From: Serratia liquefaciens
GTDB lineage: Bacteria > Pseudomonadota > Gammaproteobacteria > Enterobacterales > Enterobacteriaceae
DNA: 64,000 nucleotides
Assembly: GCF_027594825.1 (NCBI RefSeq)
Contig: NZ_CP088930.1
Span: 2,665,019 to 2,729,018 of the forward strand
Reading direction: 5' to 3'
Every line of letters starts with the position of its first letter. The stretch's first letter is position 1. The notes below the pieces were generated by a model. The model was not told the DNA's origin. It saw only the letters and a program-made list of their open reading frames with translations, and did not search any database. Shown piece by piece: positions 7,606 to 17,909 of the stretch. Made by a program: the position numbers and the translations under genes.

Positions 7606-10550
7606 TGCTGGCCTCCCTTATGGACTATAAAAACGCCATTACGCTGATTCAGGACAGCGGCATCCAATTTCTGGACTTTGCCCTGACGCCGGTTTTGGAT
7701 GCCGACTTCCCGGGCAAGTTTGTCCGCCAGACGGCAAGCGGCCCGCTATTGCGCCTGCAATGGCATACCGACAGCGGCAAATACCTGTTGCCCGCGCAGC
7801 CGGGGCAGGCCGATGAAGTGGTGCGCCCTGAATTCAGTTATCCCCTGCAGCAATCTTTGCGCCTGTTGGATAAGACCTGGCTGCCCCTGCCGTTCTTTCG
7901 CTACACCCCTTCTGGCGCGTTTCTGGCCGGACCGGACAACTGGGCGCGCATGCAGATCCTTCAGTTGGACACCCCCGATCAGGACGGTAACTCGCTGCGG
8001 GTGGTGCTGGCGTTCGATACCCGTATCGCGGCACCAGGCCAGGAGCCATTAGCCCCGAGCGAAAGCGATCTCGACACCGGACTAAGCTTTGCGCTGGCCC
8101 ACCGCAATCACGATCTGGGCGAGTTTCTCGATCTGACCTGGGTGGACGGTTGGCTGCGAGAGGTCTTTACCGAAGCCGCAGCCACGCTGGAACAACGTGC
8201 CGAAGCTCAGGTCTACACCGGGTTGAAAACTTTCGAATATCAGGCGCACTACCTCAACGTGTTGAATATGCTCGGCGACCAACTGACGGTGCCGCAGATA
8301 AAAATTATTGCTGCCACGCTGCAGCAGCCCGCGGTCAACGTGGACGTGATTCTGGACGTCGGCAACTCCCACACCTGCGGCGTGTTGGTCGAAGACCATC
8401 CGGAAGAAAGCAACGGCCTGAAGCAGACCTATGAACTGCAGCTACGCTCGCTCAGCGCGCCGCACTGCGTGTACAACGAACTGTTCGAAAGCCGGGTCGA
8501 GTTTTCTCAGGTCTCGTTCGGCAAACCCGGCCTCTCGTTCCAGAGCGGGCGCGACGACGCCTTTGTCTGGCCTTCCATCACCCGCGTGGGCCGCGAGGCG
8601 GCACAGCTGGCACAGCAAAGGCAAGGCAGTCAGGGCACCACCGGCATTTCCAGCCCTCGTCGCTACCTGTGGGACGAAGAACGCTATGCGCCGGGCTGGC
8701 GTTTTAACGGCAAGCTGGAGCCGATGGCCACCGCCGCGCCCTTGACCACTCTGTTAAACGACGAAGGCGTTCCGCTTTCTGCGCTGCCCCTGGCGGAACG
8801 GCTACCGGTATTCGCCGCCCATTACAGCCGCAGCGCCGTCATGACGCTGATGCTGACCGAGTTGCTGGCGCAGGCGCTGATGCAGATCAACAGCGTCGCC
8901 CAACGGGCAAAAATGCCGAATGCCACCGCCCCGCGCCGCCTGCGTACTATCATCCTGACATTGCCTTCGGCGATGCCGAAACCGGAACGGGAAATTTTCC
9001 GCCGCCGCATGCAGGAAGCGATTGGCCTGGTGTGGAAAGCCATGGGCTGGCACCCGCTGGACGCGCCGTTCGACGGCCAGCAAACCCGCTTCCCCGTTCC
9101 GCAGGTGCACATGGAATGGGACGAAGCGACCTGCGGCCAAATGGTTTATCTGTACAACGAAACCCAGGTGAACTTCGCCGGCCGTACCGACGCCTTTTTT
9201 GCCAGCATGGCCCGACCGGATCGCCCTTTGGCAGCCGATGAGCCGGCAGGAAAAACGCTGCGTATCGCCTCCATCGACATCGGCGGCGGCACCACCGATC
9301 TGGCGATCACCCAGTACAGGCTGGACGATGGCGTAGGCAGTAACATCAAGATCAACCCTCGCCTGCTGTTCCGCGAAGGCTTTAAAGTTGCCGGTGACGA
9401 TATTTTGCTGGACGTGATCCAGCTGTTTATCTTGCCCGCCGTGCAGCAGGCGATCGAAGACGCCGGGGTCGCGGCTCCGGCGGCCGTGATGGATAAGCTT
9501 TTCGGCAATGAAGGCCGCATGGACGGATTTTCCACCCTGCGCCAACAGGCCGCGCTGCAGATTTTCATGCCTATCGGGCGTGCGTTGCTGGCAGCCTATG
9601 AGGATTACGACCCGCTGGACGCCCAGGCAGAAATGGCCGCCAGCCTGGGCGATCTGTTGTCTCAAACCCCAACCCCGCAAGTGCTGGCGTTTATCAACGG
9701 CGAGATCCAGCGCGAAACCGGCACTTCTTCTTTCGATATTTTGCACACGCCGCTGGTCGTCCGCCTGGGTGACTTACACAGCGCCTTCCTGTCTGACCGG
9801 ATTGGCATTGGCCGCTGCCTACGGCTGCTGTGTGAAGTGGTGGCGCTGTACGCCTGCGATGTGCTGCTGCTAACCGGCCGCCCGGCACGTTTCCCCGGCG
9901 TTCAGGCCCTGCTGCGCCATCTGCAGCCGCTGCCCGCCAGCCGCATCTTGCCGCTCGAGGGCTATCACACCCGCAGTTGGTATCCGTTTAACAAACGCGG
10001 GCGTATCGATAACCCCAAATCCACCGCTGCCGTGGGAGCGATGCTGTGCCTGCTGGCCATCGACCTGCGCCTCGAGAGTTTTTATTTCAACGTCGGAGAT
10101 TTCCAGCCTTACTCCACCGTTCGCCATCTGGGCATGCTGGACGGCAATAACATGCTGGCGGACGATAACGTCTACTATCGCGACATCGATCTGGATCGCG
10201 CCGATTTTGCGCTGGATCCCGCCGGGTGCTTCCAGCTGCGCGGTCCTTTGCGCCTGGGGTTCCGTCAGTTGGACAACCCGCGCTGGCCGGCATCGCCGTT
10301 ATATACGCTGACCATCACCGACCCCCTGTTGGCACGCAAGCTGGCAGGCGATGCGGTCATCAGCCTGCGGTTGGCCATTACCGGCAGCGAAAAGCAAGGT
10401 GCCGAGGGCGTTAAAATTGCCCAGGCCATGCTGGCCGACGGCAGCCCGGTTCACGCGCATCAGCTACAGCTTAAACTCAATACCCTGGCTGCCAGCGCCT
10501 CTGGCGCAACCCATTACTGGATCGACAGCGGGAGCATTTATCAACGATGA
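7602..10550 (+). CDS. srfB: Virulence-associated protein SrfB, actin-like ATPase fold
   Basis: 982-residue cytosolic protein. Two phosphate-binding loops typical of the actin/Hsp70/sugar-kinase superfamily can be seen: VILDVGNSHTCGVLVED near residue 250 and IDIGGGTTDLAIT near residue 562, so ATP binding is a reasonable inference. The remainder is not recognisable beyond the SrfB family. The start ATG at 7602 overlaps the srfA stop; further in-frame ATGs lie at 7605 and 7620. The end overlaps the srfC start by four bases. The three gene products are thus probably made in fixed proportion and may form one complex. Confidence 0.82.
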   Translation: MMLASLMDYKNAITLIQDSGIQFLDFALTPVLDADFPGKFVRQTASGPLLRLQWHTDSGKYLLPAQPGQADEVVRPEFSYPLQQSLRLLDKTWLPLPFFRYTPSGAFLAGPDNWARMQILQLDTPDQDGNSLRVVLAFDTRIAAPGQEPLAPSESDLDTGLSFALAHRNHDLGEFLDLTWVDGWLREVFTEAAATLEQRAEAQVYTGLKTFEYQAHYLNVLNMLGDQLTVPQIKIIAATLQQPAVNVDVILDVGNSHTCGVLVEDHPEESNGLKQTYELQLRSLSAPHCVYNELFESRVEFSQVSFGKPGLSFQSGRDDAFVWPSITRVGREAAQLAQQRQGSQGTTGISSPRRYLWDEERYAPGWRFNGKLEPMATAAPLTTLLNDEGVPLSALPLAERLPVFAAHYSRSAVMTLMLTELLAQALMQINSVAQRAKMPNATAPRRLRTIILTLPSAMPKPEREIFRRRMQEAIGLVWKAMGWHPLDAPFDGQQTRFPVPQVHMEWDEATCGQMVYLYNETQVNFAGRTDAFFASMARPDRPLAADEPAGKTLRIASIDIGGGTTDLAITQYRLDDGVGSNIKINPRLLFREGFKVAGDDILLDVIQLFILPAVQQAIEDAGVAAPAAVMDKLFGNEGRMDGFSTLRQQAALQIFMPIGRALLAAYEDYDPLDAQAEMAASLGDLLSQTPTPQVLAFINGEIQRETGTSSFDILHTPLVVRLGDLHSAFLSDRIGIGRCLRLLCEVVALYACDVLLLTGRPARFPGVQALLRHLQPLPASRILPLEGYHTRSWYPFNKRGRIDNPKSTAAVGAMLCLLAIDLRLESFYFNVGDFQPYSTVRHLGMLDGNNMLADDNVYYRDIDLDRADFALDPAGCFQLRGPLRLGFRQLDNPRWPASPLYTLTITDPLLARKLAGDAVISLRLAITGSEKQGAEGVKIAQAMLADGSPVHAHQLQLKLNTLAASASGATHYWIDSGSIYQR

Positions 10551-12745
10551 AACCTATCACCACTGATCCGATAAACCGCCTCAGCGACGGGATCCTCCAG
10601 GCCATTGACTGGGTCGCCGGCGCACGGCAACAGTCCACACGCCTGGACCGGGAAGCCGATAACCTGACCGTTCGCCTGCGCCGCAGCTACAACAAAGCCC
10701 GCAAGCTGGAAGCCGCCACGCCTCACCGCGTCGCCATCGGCCTTTATGGCCATAACGCGGGCGCCAAGGCTCACCTTCTGACGGCATTGGCCCCCGGTGC
10801 CGAGCTGCTATCAGAGGATTGCGCGCTGGCAGTACGCTACTGCGTGCCCACCGTCGTAACCCCTCCAGCTTATCCGGTGGTCATCACCTTGCTGGATAAC
10901 GCGCAATTGCTCGCCATGACGGCCAGTACAGCGTTGAACAACGGCTTTCGCCCGGATGGAGACGCACGAGCTATTGCCGCACACCTGAATACATTGGAAC
11001 GCCATCGCCAGCCGATGGCGATTGACGGCATGGACAGCAATGCCATCGTGGCGCTGTGGGACACTCTTCGTTACCACGGGGGCAAATGGCAACAGGCGCT
11101 GGACCGGCATTTCTGGCCGCAGGCCGTCTCACTGGCCCCCTATCTGAGCATTGACGACCGGGCTCGCCTGTTCGCACCGCTGTGGGGTGAAGACCCGGCG
11201 CTGACCATGTTTTATCGTCAGCTAGCACATAGCCTGCAAGCGTTGGGATGTAGTGAACGCGTGCAGGCTTCGCAGCAGGCACTGGATCAGGAAGTGGGCA
11301 TTCAGCATGCCCACGCGGTCAACACGCCAGCCGAGGTGAGACTCTCCGTGCTGACAGAAAAGGGCGCCGTCGTGGCGATCCCACAGGCCGATCTGGCGTG
11401 GTTGGCTGCCGAAGTGACGATACCTCTGCCCACCGGGCTGCCCGCCGACGTTGAGCTTCTCGATATTCCAGCCAGCCTCCGTCGTTCAGATGGCGATCTG
11501 ACATGGCGTATGCAACAGGCCAAACGCGCCAATCTGCTGGCCCACTACGCCGATAATCTGCAGGCCAGTCTGTTGCTGGTCAGCGATGCCGCCGGCACGC
11601 CACAGGAGGCCAGTCGAACCGGCCATGCGCTGGCCTACTGGGTTAAACGCACCCAGGGAGAAAATGCTGCGGTACGCAGCCGTCGTAAGCCCGGTTTAAT
11701 CTGGGTAATCACGCCGTTCGACGCGTCGCGCGAAGGGAAAGCCCGCCCCGATGACGCCGTTCAGCGCTATGTCGGTGAGCCCGGCGACAGTTGGGCCACG
11801 CTGCTGGCCATGGATGAACGCGACTGCCGCCGCATGACGGACTATTTGATGGTGCAGGCGCGCCCGGCATTGAAACAGGCGCGCATTCAGGAACTGCAAC
11901 AAGAATTGCGGCGTGAGCTGAGTGAAAGCCTGCTCGGCAACTGGCTTGTCGCAGCGGATCCGCAGCCTTTGCAACAGCGTAGCCAACAACTGCTGCGAGC
12001 CTTGCAGGCGCAGGCTGGGGCGCATGGCGAATTGCTGGAATGGCTGTTACCGCAGCGCGACAGGCTGCGCCAACTGTTCGTGCAGCAACAGCATGCTTCA
12101 CCGGCGCCGACTGTCGCCGCACCGCCCTTCGACGTGGAGATCGACCTGTTTGGTGAGGGGGATAGCGCCGCGGCCAGCTCGTTGGAACATGGGCGTTCGT
12201 CCTTTGCCCGAAAGGTATTCGCCGACTGGGTTAACCATCTGCGTTGCCTGCCGGACAATGCCCAACTGCTGACCCTGTTGGGCGTCGATAAACCGCAGCT
12301 GGAACTGCTGGTCGATGCATTGATTAGCGCCGCCTGCCGCCTGGAGATTGACGCAACGCTGGAGCGCGTATTGGCCGCGGGCACCCTGCCGGAACAAGGG
12401 GAGGATCGCCAGGTCAGCCAGGCGCTGACGGTATTGAGCGATTTCGTTGCCTGGCTGGGCTTCCAGCAGCGCGAGGCGGCTTTACGCCCCGCCAGCCGGA
12501 TCAATCCCGGCCAGCCAATCTTTACCCCACCACCGCAGCCCGCGGTCGACTGGGGTAATCAGCAACGCCTGACCAAACTGGCGCCCACGCCGGCGAAAAA
12601 TGCTGCCTTCTATATCTACGACTGGCTGGTCGGGCTGCAGCGGCTGCTGGCGGAAAATACGCAGGCGGGACCTACACTCGCAGCAGCGCCGCATGCCGCG
12701 CTGGAAGCCATAGTGGCAACCCTGGCTGGCAATGACGGGCACTGA
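10547..12745 (+). CDS. srfC: Putative virulence factor SrfC with degenerate P-loop
   Basis: 732-residue protein, last of the coupled srfABC operon (ATGA overlap with srfB). Near residue 65 a strand-loop-helix resembles a Walker A motif, but it reads YGHNAGAKAHLL: the lysine is kept while the Gly before it and the Ser/Thr after it are both Ala. Downstream lie long helical segments rich in Gln, Leu and Arg (about 440-520). SrfC proteins are often described as P-loop proteins of unknown function; loss of NTP binding here is an inference from the motif. No clear terminator follows; the next gene starts 107 bases on. Confidence 0.78.
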   Translation: MKPITTDPINRLSDGILQAIDWVAGARQQSTRLDREADNLTVRLRRSYNKARKLEAATPHRVAIGLYGHNAGAKAHLLTALAPGAELLSEDCALAVRYCVPTVVTPPAYPVVITLLDNAQLLAMTASTALNNGFRPDGDARAIAAHLNTLERHRQPMAIDGMDSNAIVALWDTLRYHGGKWQQALDRHFWPQAVSLAPYLSIDDRARLFAPLWGEDPALTMFYRQLAHSLQALGCSERVQASQQALDQEVGIQHAHAVNTPAEVRLSVLTEKGAVVAIPQADLAWLAAEVTIPLPTGLPADVELLDIPASLRRSDGDLTWRMQQAKRANLLAHYADNLQASLLLVSDAAGTPQEASRTGHALAYWVKRTQGENAAVRSRRKPGLIWVITPFDASREGKARPDDAVQRYVGEPGDSWATLLAMDERDCRRMTDYLMVQARPALKQARIQELQQELRRELSESLLGNWLVAADPQPLQQRSQQLLRALQAQAGAHGELLEWLLPQRDRLRQLFVQQQHASPAPTVAAPPFDVEIDLFGEGDSAAASSLEHGRSSFARKVFADWVNHLRCLPDNAQLLTLLGVDKPQLELLVDALISAACRLEIDATLERVLAAGTLPEQGEDRQVSQALTVLSDFVAWLGFQQREAALRPASRINPGQPIFTPPPQPAVDWGNQQRLTKLAPTPAKNAAFYIYDWLVGLQRLLAENTQAGPTLAAAPHAALEAIVATLAGNDGH

Positions 12746-12852
12746 CAAATTCAGGTAGGGCCACGTAACTTAGTGCAGGTAACGACGCTGCAACGTGAAA
12801 GGCGACGGGTATATTATACTGATTAATTATCCGTCGATCTGAGGACATCAGC

Positions 12853-13266
12853 GTGCGCCCATTCAGCCTGAAGAAAATCGATCACCTGGTACTGCGCGTC
12901 ACCGACCTGGAAAAAAGCCTTCAATTTTATACCCAGATACTGGGGTGTGAAATCGCCAGACGGCGTCCCGATCTGGGGCTGGTGCATCTGCGCGTCGGCG
13001 TTTCCATGCTTGATCTGGTCGACGTCGACGGCGTGCTGGGGAAAAAAGGGGGCCAGCATCCCGATGCTCGCCAGCAGAATGTCGATCATTTCTGTTTGCG
13101 CATCGAACCTTTCAACGAGGGCGAACTGCTGGCCTATTTGCGATCGCAGGGGATCAGCGTTGATCCCCCCGAGTCCCGATTCGGCGCAGAGGGCGACGGG
13201 CCGTCTCTCTATTTCACCGATCCGGACGGCAATCACGTGGAGCTGAAAGGCCCTGCAGCGGAGTGA
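12853..13266 (+). CDS. VOC-family (glyoxalase/dioxygenase-like) protein
   Basis: 137-residue single-domain vicinal-oxygen-chelate protein. It opens with KIDHLVLRVTDLEKSLQFYT and closes with LYFTDPDGNHVELKG, the two betaalphabetabetabeta halves of the fold. Candidate metal ligands are His in the first motif, His in QNVDHFCLRI and Glu in HVELKG. The start is GTG 12853 with GAGG 9 bases before it. Family members include glyoxalase I and antibiotic-binding or thiol-transferase proteins, so the substrate cannot be named. It stands alone between srfC and a long non-coding stretch. Confidence 0.82.
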   Translation: MRPFSLKKIDHLVLRVTDLEKSLQFYTQILGCEIARRRPDLGLVHLRVGVSMLDLVDVDGVLGKKGGQHPDARQQNVDHFCLRIEPFNEGELLAYLRSQGISVDPPESRFGAEGDGPSLYFTDPDGNHVELKGPAAE

Positions 13267-13877
13267 GCCAGGATAACCCGCAGGGCGGAGTTTTATTGGC
13301 TGGTGCTGCCTGCTACGGCCCTATTCCCTGATAACGTGCAACGCCATCAGCGCCTCAACGCAGGGCTGAAACCGTCGCGATGAACTCGGGATCCTGTGCA
13401 GCCGGATAATTGCGTGTTGCCACGGTTCAGGAACCAGGCCATGGCTGCGGAACCGCTGTGTGCCAGGTCATTGATATTGTTATAGCGCAGAAAGCCATTG
13501 GCTTGTTTTGTTAACGCTGTAACCTGAATGGCTGGGGTAATAGGTCATTGCCGGGTAAAGAAAATGCCGTTCGCGACAATTTCTCACTCGAAAATATGAG
13601 AAATAATTATAGGTTAGGTTTTTATTTATTACGGAAAATAAAATACTGATTGAATTACGTTGTTATTTTAATTAATTAAAAATCATTAATACGGAAACCA
13701 TCTGAAAATACTCTCTATTTGAAATCATTTTAAAGGGCGTTTTAAAAATTATCTCATCACTCTATTTTTCTCATGGCGTACGATATTTAATTCATCTTTA
13801 CGCCATAAATTTATTTACCGCGCAGGTTCCGATCCCACGCAGCAAATAGCGGTTTTAAAAACATTCCGGCGGCGAGA
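13267..13877. other. 611-base spacer without a recognisable gene
   Basis: No open frame with family resemblance was found on either strand. The first part has an imperfect inverted repeat GCCCTGC (13250-13256) / GCAGGGC (13280-13286) followed by GTTTTATT, a weak candidate terminator for the VOC gene. From about 13560 to 13800 the sequence turns markedly A+T rich, in contrast to the flanking G+C-rich genes. It could be a remnant of lost DNA; nothing here proves it. Confidence 0.5.
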
Positions 13878-15077
13878 TTATTGCTTCTGCGCCACCAGCG
13901 CCTGAGCGCAGGCCCAGGCAGAGCTCCAGGCCCACTGGAAGTTATATCCCCCCAGCCACCCTGTCACGTCCACCACTTCGCCGATAAAGTACAGGCCCGG
14001 CACCTTGGCGGCCTCCATGGTCTTGGAGGAAAGCTCTTTGGTGTCGACGCCGCCGAGCGTCACTTCCGCCGTGCGGTAGCCTTCGGTGCCGTTGGGTTGC
14101 ACACGCCAGTTCTGCAACGTTTCGACCAACGCGGCCTGTTGCGTCGGGTTCAACTGCTTGAGCGTGGCTTCCGGCAGTTGCCCCAGCGTCTGCAAACATT
14201 CCACCAAGCGCTTCGGCAGATGCAACGCCAGGGTGTTTTTCAGACTTTGATTCGGGTGTGCCTGACGCTGCTCATTGAGGAAGCCCGCCAGATCAAGCGT
14301 AGGAAGTAAGTTAACGCTCACAAACTCTCCAGGCTGCCAGTAGCTGGAAAGTTGCAATACCGCCGGGCCGGACAGGCCGCGGTGGGTAAACAGAATGCTT
14401 TCGCGGAAGCTGACGCCGTTTTCTGCGGTGATCACCGCCGGCACAGACACGCCAGAAAGGGTTTGCAGGTGCTCCAGCAGCGGCTTATGCAGCGTAAAAG
14501 GCACCAGCGCGGCACGCGTCGGCAGGACTTTCAGGCCAAACTGCTCCGCCAGCTTATAGCCGAACGGCGTCGCGCCCAGGCCCGGCATCGACAGCCCACC
14601 GCTGGCCACCACAAGTGAGCGAGCGCTCACTTTCTCACCATTCAGCGCCAGTTCGAAGCCTTCTGCGGTTTTCTCTACGCCCAGCACTTCGCTGCGCAGG
14701 CGTGTCGTCACCTGACCCTGCTCGCACTCTTTCACCAAGAGTTCGACCACCTGCTGCGCCGAGTCGTCGCAAAACAGTTGTCCCAGGGTTTTCTCGTGGT
14801 AGGCGATGCCATGACGGTTGATCAGATCGATAAAGTCCCACTGGGTGTAACGCGCCAGCGCCGACTTGCAAAAATGCGGGTTATTCGACAGGTAAGCGGC
14901 AGGCTCCGTGTACATGTTGGTAAAGTTACAGCGTCCGCCGCCGGACATCAGGATTTTGCGCCCCGGTTTTTTGCCGTTGTCGAGCAGCAGCACCCGGCAG
15001 CCGAGTTGCCCTGCCTGCGCCGCGCAAAACATGCCCGCTGCGCCTGCACCTATTACCACGACATCAAACTGTTCCAC
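13878..15077 (-). CDS. yhiN: HI0933-like FAD-dependent flavoprotein YhiN
   Basis: 399-residue flavoprotein. FDVVVIGAGAAGMFCA at the N-terminus is the FAD-binding Rossmann motif; GGGRCNFTN near residue 50 and TLGGVDTKEL plus GLYFIGEVVDVTGWLGG near the C-terminus are hallmarks of the HI0933/YhiN family. GTG 15077 is chosen because AGAGAGG lies 6 bases upstream and the FAD motif then starts at once; a more distal in-frame start at 15113 adds unconserved residues. It is divergent from pitA, as in E. coli, where the biochemical function is also not firmly known. Confidence 0.88.
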   Translation of the reverse strand: MEQFDVVVIGAGAAGMFCAAQAGQLGCRVLLLDNGKKPGRKILMSGGGRCNFTNMYTEPAAYLSNNPHFCKSALARYTQWDFIDLINRHGIAYHEKTLGQLFCDDSAQQVVELLVKECEQGQVTTRLRSEVLGVEKTAEGFELALNGEKVSARSLVVASGGLSMPGLGATPFGYKLAEQFGLKVLPTRAALVPFTLHKPLLEHLQTLSGVSVPAVITAENGVSFRESILFTHRGLSGPAVLQLSSYWQPGEFVSVNLLPTLDLAGFLNEQRQAHPNQSLKNTLALHLPKRLVECLQTLGQLPEATLKQLNPTQQAALVETLQNWRVQPNGTEGYRTAEVTLGGVDTKELSSKTMEAAKVPGLYFIGEVVDVTGWLGGYNFQWAWSSAWACAQALVAQKQ

Positions 15078-15243
15078 CTGCGCCTCTCTGAATAAAAACC
15101 ACAATCGCGACAAAAGGCCGCCATTTTACGCCGTTTCGCTGCCGGTAACCGACAACTTTACGGCGGCAGATTGTAAAGCCATGCCGCCCTCAACGCCATA
15201 GTAAGAAAATATTACAGCGAGCCATTCAGCATAACGCGCTGAT

Positions 15244-15309
15244 ATTTCATGTATTTGTCATACCAGCGCCATCGTTTCGTCATATCGAAATCAAAAAAAC
15301 GTCATATTT
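15244..15309 (+). promoter_or_regulatory. Candidate PhoB-box array upstream of pitA
   Basis: GTCATA occurs at 15257, 15279 and 15301, exactly 22 bases apart. Halfway between, and once before, there are weaker matches: TTCATG 15246, GCCATC 15268 and ATCAAA 15290, so six half-sites repeat every 11 bases. PhoB recognises direct repeats of CTGTCAT-like half-sites with an 11-base period, so this looks like a tandem pho-box array. It ends about 70 bases before the pitA ATG; GATAAT at 15337-15342 is a possible -10. It could equally act on the divergent yhiN. Confidence 0.6.
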
Positions 15310-15378
15310 TCCTTTTCCCCGGCCCCGGTTGTCACTGATAATGCGCGGCGTTCATGTCCACAAACTGGCGTAACGCTT

Positions 15379-16881
15379 ATGCTGCATTTGTTCGCTGGCC
15401 TGGATTTCCATACCGGCCTGATGTTAATTCTCGCATTGTTGTTCGTGTTGTTTTATGAAGCCATTAACGGTTTTCATGACACGGCCAATGCGGTTGCTAC
15501 TGTAATTTATACCCGTGCCATGCGCTCGCAACTTGCGGTTGTGATGGCTGGCTTGTTCAACTTTCTTGGCGTTATGCTCGGCGGTTTGAGTGTTGCTTAC
15601 GCCATTGTTCATCTGCTGCCAACCGATCTGTTGTTGAACGTCAGTTCAGCGCACGGATTAGCCATGGTGTTCTCCATGCTGCTGGCGGCTATCATCTGGA
15701 ACCTCGGCACCTGGTATTTCGGTCTGCCGGCCTCCAGCTCTCATACGCTGATTGGCGCAATTATCGGTGTGGGTTTAACCAACGCACTGATGACCCACAC
15801 TTCGGTAGTGGATGCGCTTAACGTCCCGAAAATGATCGGTATTTTCCTGTCATTGCTCATCTCGCCGCTGGTAGGCATGATGGTCGCCGGGTTGATGGTG
15901 TTTGCTTTGCGCCGCTATTGGAGTGGTACCAAGAAACGCCAGCGTATGCACATGACCCCTGCGGAACGTGAAAAGGTCGACGGCAAACGCAAGCCGCCGT
16001 TCTGGACCCGTATCGCACTGATCCTGTCAGCCATCGGCGTTAGCTTCTCGCACGGCGCCAACGATGGTCAGAAAGGCATCGGCTTGATCATGCTAGTGCT
16101 GATCGGCGTTGCGCCGGCCGGCTTCGTGGTCAATATGAATGCAACCGGCTATGACATCACCCGTACGCGTGATGCCGTGACCCACCTGCAGCAATATTAC
16201 CAGCAGCACAGCGACGCCTTGGCGCACGTGGTCACTCTGACCCCACTGGTGCCAAGCCCGGATGAGGACGTCTCGCCGGATAAACCTATCGAGTTCCACT
16301 GTGACAGCGCTCGCGCCATGCCGGCGATTGAGCTGACTCAGGGCTTGCTGAACAATCTGCAAAGTTACGATCAACTGACGGTAGAACAGCGTAGTCATCT
16401 GCGCCGCCTGCTGATGTGCGTAACGGATACCGCAGACAAGATCGCCAAGCTGCCGGAAACCTCGGCCCAGGACCAACGTTTCCTGAAAAACCTGCGTCAG
16501 GATCTGCTGCAAACCGTTGAGTATGCACCGATCTGGATTATCGTCGCGGTTGCTCTGGCGTTGTCGCTCGGTACCATGGTCGGCTGGCGTCGCGTCGCCA
16601 CCACCATCGGCGAGAAAATCGGTAAGAAGGGCATGACCTACTCTCAGGGCGTGTCGGCTCAGATGACCGCAGCCTTGTCGATTGGCGTTGCCAGCTATAC
16701 CGGCATGCCGGTTTCCACCACCCACGTACTCTCTTCGGCGGTAGCCGGGACGATGATTGTGGATGGCGGCGGCGTGCAAAGCAAAACCGTGAAGAACATC
16801 CTGTTGGCCTGGTTGTTAACCCTGCCAATCTCGATTCTGCTTTCCGGTTCGCTGTACTGGTTGGCGCTTAAGGTGATCTAA
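15379..16881 (+). CDS. pitA: Low-affinity inorganic phosphate transporter PitA
   Basis: 500-residue inner-membrane protein of the PiT family, which imports metal-phosphate with protons. The two family signature repeats are visible: [17 protein letters not shown] near residue 32 and [16 protein letters not shown] near residue 220. About ten hydrophobic helices flank a large soluble loop (about 255-380) that is hydrophilic and poorly conserved. Length equals E. coli PitA. It starts at ATG 15379 without a strong ribosome site, divergent from yhiN, and is followed by a clear terminator. The upstream repeat array suggests phosphate control, which is not the classical picture for E. coli pitA. Confidence 0.92.
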   Translation: MLHLFAGLDFHTGLMLILALLFVLFYEAINGFHDTANAVATVIYTRAMRSQLAVVMAGLFNFLGVMLGGLSVAYAIVHLLPTDLLLNVSSAHGLAMVFSMLLAAIIWNLGTWYFGLPASSSHTLIGAIIGVGLTNALMTHTSVVDALNVPKMIGIFLSLLISPLVGMMVAGLMVFALRRYWSGTKKRQRMHMTPAEREKVDGKRKPPFWTRIALILSAIGVSFSHGANDGQKGIGLIMLVLIGVAPAGFVVNMNATGYDITRTRDAVTHLQQYYQQHSDALAHVVTLTPLVPSPDEDVSPDKPIEFHCDSARAMPAIELTQGLLNNLQSYDQLTVEQRSHLRRLLMCVTDTADKIAKLPETSAQDQRFLKNLRQDLLQTVEYAPIWIIVAVALALSLGTMVGWRRVATTIGEKIGKKGMTYSQGVSAQMTAALSIGVASYTGMPVSTTHVLSSAVAGTMIVDGGGVQSKTVKNILLAWLLTLPISILLSGSLYWLALKVI

Positions 16882-16901
16882 GCAGTTTGCCCGGTGAGAA
16901 A

Positions 16902-16927
16902 GGCGGCCCTGGTGGCCGCCTTTTTCT
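16902..16927 (+). terminator. Rho-independent terminator of pitA
   Basis: Perfect 7-base stem GGCGGCC (16902-16908) / GGCCGCC (16914-16920) with loop CTGGT, followed directly by TTTTTCTTT. It lies 20 bases after the pitA stop and before the convergent uspB gene. Confidence 0.85.
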
Positions 16928-16956
16928 TTGTCTGTTGCAGACAGAATCGGTCGGAT

Positions 16957-17292
16957 TCAATACCAAATCATCAGCGCAACCAGGCTGATAACCACCAGTC
17001 CGCACAGGGCTGAGGTCAGCATAAACTGCCCGCGCACTCGCTCACAGCGGCGGATAAACTCCGGATCATGATGCTCGACATAACGCTGCGAGAAGATATA
17101 GCGTACCAGCCGTATCTGCTTGCTCGGCTGGCCATGAGCGGTAAAGAAACCACCGCCGTCGACATATTGATACAGCAGCGGGTCACAGCCGCGCAGAACC
17201 ACCAACAGCGCGCGCAGAGAAGAGTAATACCGCACCATGTTTAACACACACACCACACACAGAGCCCAAAACAGCGCGACGGTACTGATCAT
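16957..17292 (-). CDS. uspB: Universal stress protein UspB
   Basis: 111-residue small membrane protein with a hydrophobic segment at each end (about 3-20 and 90-110) and a basic middle ([16 protein letters not shown]). Sequence, length and place between pitA and uspA match E. coli UspB, a sigma-S-dependent stationary-phase protein linked to ethanol resistance. The start is ATG 17292. It runs opposite to pitA and uspA. Confidence 0.9.
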   Translation of the reverse strand: MISTVALFWALCVVCVLNMVRYYSSLRALLVVLRGCDPLLYQYVDGGGFFTAHGQPSKQIRLVRYIFSQRYVEHHDPEFIRRCERVRGQFMLTSALCGLVVISLVALMIWY

Positions 17293-17909
17293 GATTGCCT
17301 CCTCAAGGCGTTGTTATCCGCGGCGCTCCGCCGGGTCCAACTGCCCTACCTCGATACCCATTACTGCTGGAGCCTACCGCTCCGATCCCCTTTACACCGT
17401 ACAGGCCGCGCATAACCCACCGCCTCTGGAGACAGCCTATCGCCATGCCGATGCGCACGCGTAGGTTTGATTCAGAGGAGAAATGATAAGGCCTATAGTC
17501 ATTATTGTAGGTTAATGAAACGCAAACTGGCCTGAGCAGTAGATAAAATTTACCGCAACCCACCCATTTGTCATCCACCTATTGGTTATAACTGATAACC
17601 GCCCCGCCAGACGCCGCCGGTCTTTTCCACTGCCCCTGAGGGCATTTGGGGCTATACTCTGTTTAAGAACGCTTATATTTCAATCGGTCAACCCAGCAAC
17701 CGCATCATGGGCGATAGGCTTTTCTGCCCAGCGGGTGTAAAACTGACGGTAGAGAGATAAAGAGAGTTTTTTGATGCGGTGCATTGTGATCGCCCCAACA
17801 TATCATTGCGTTATCTGAATGATAAAATGCAGGTAAACCTGAAGCGCCAGGCTGGTACGCTAAATGCCTGCTAACCTTTTAATCGGCATTATATGGAAGG
17901 AGTATTCTC
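17293..17909. other. Divergent uspB-uspA control region
   Basis: 617 bases without a convincing gene. It must hold the promoters of both stress genes. One inverted repeat stands out, GGTTAT (17584-17589) / ATAACC (17595-17600), separated by five bases; its binding protein is unknown. Short open frames here have no family resemblance and unusual composition, so they are not called. Confidence 0.5.
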
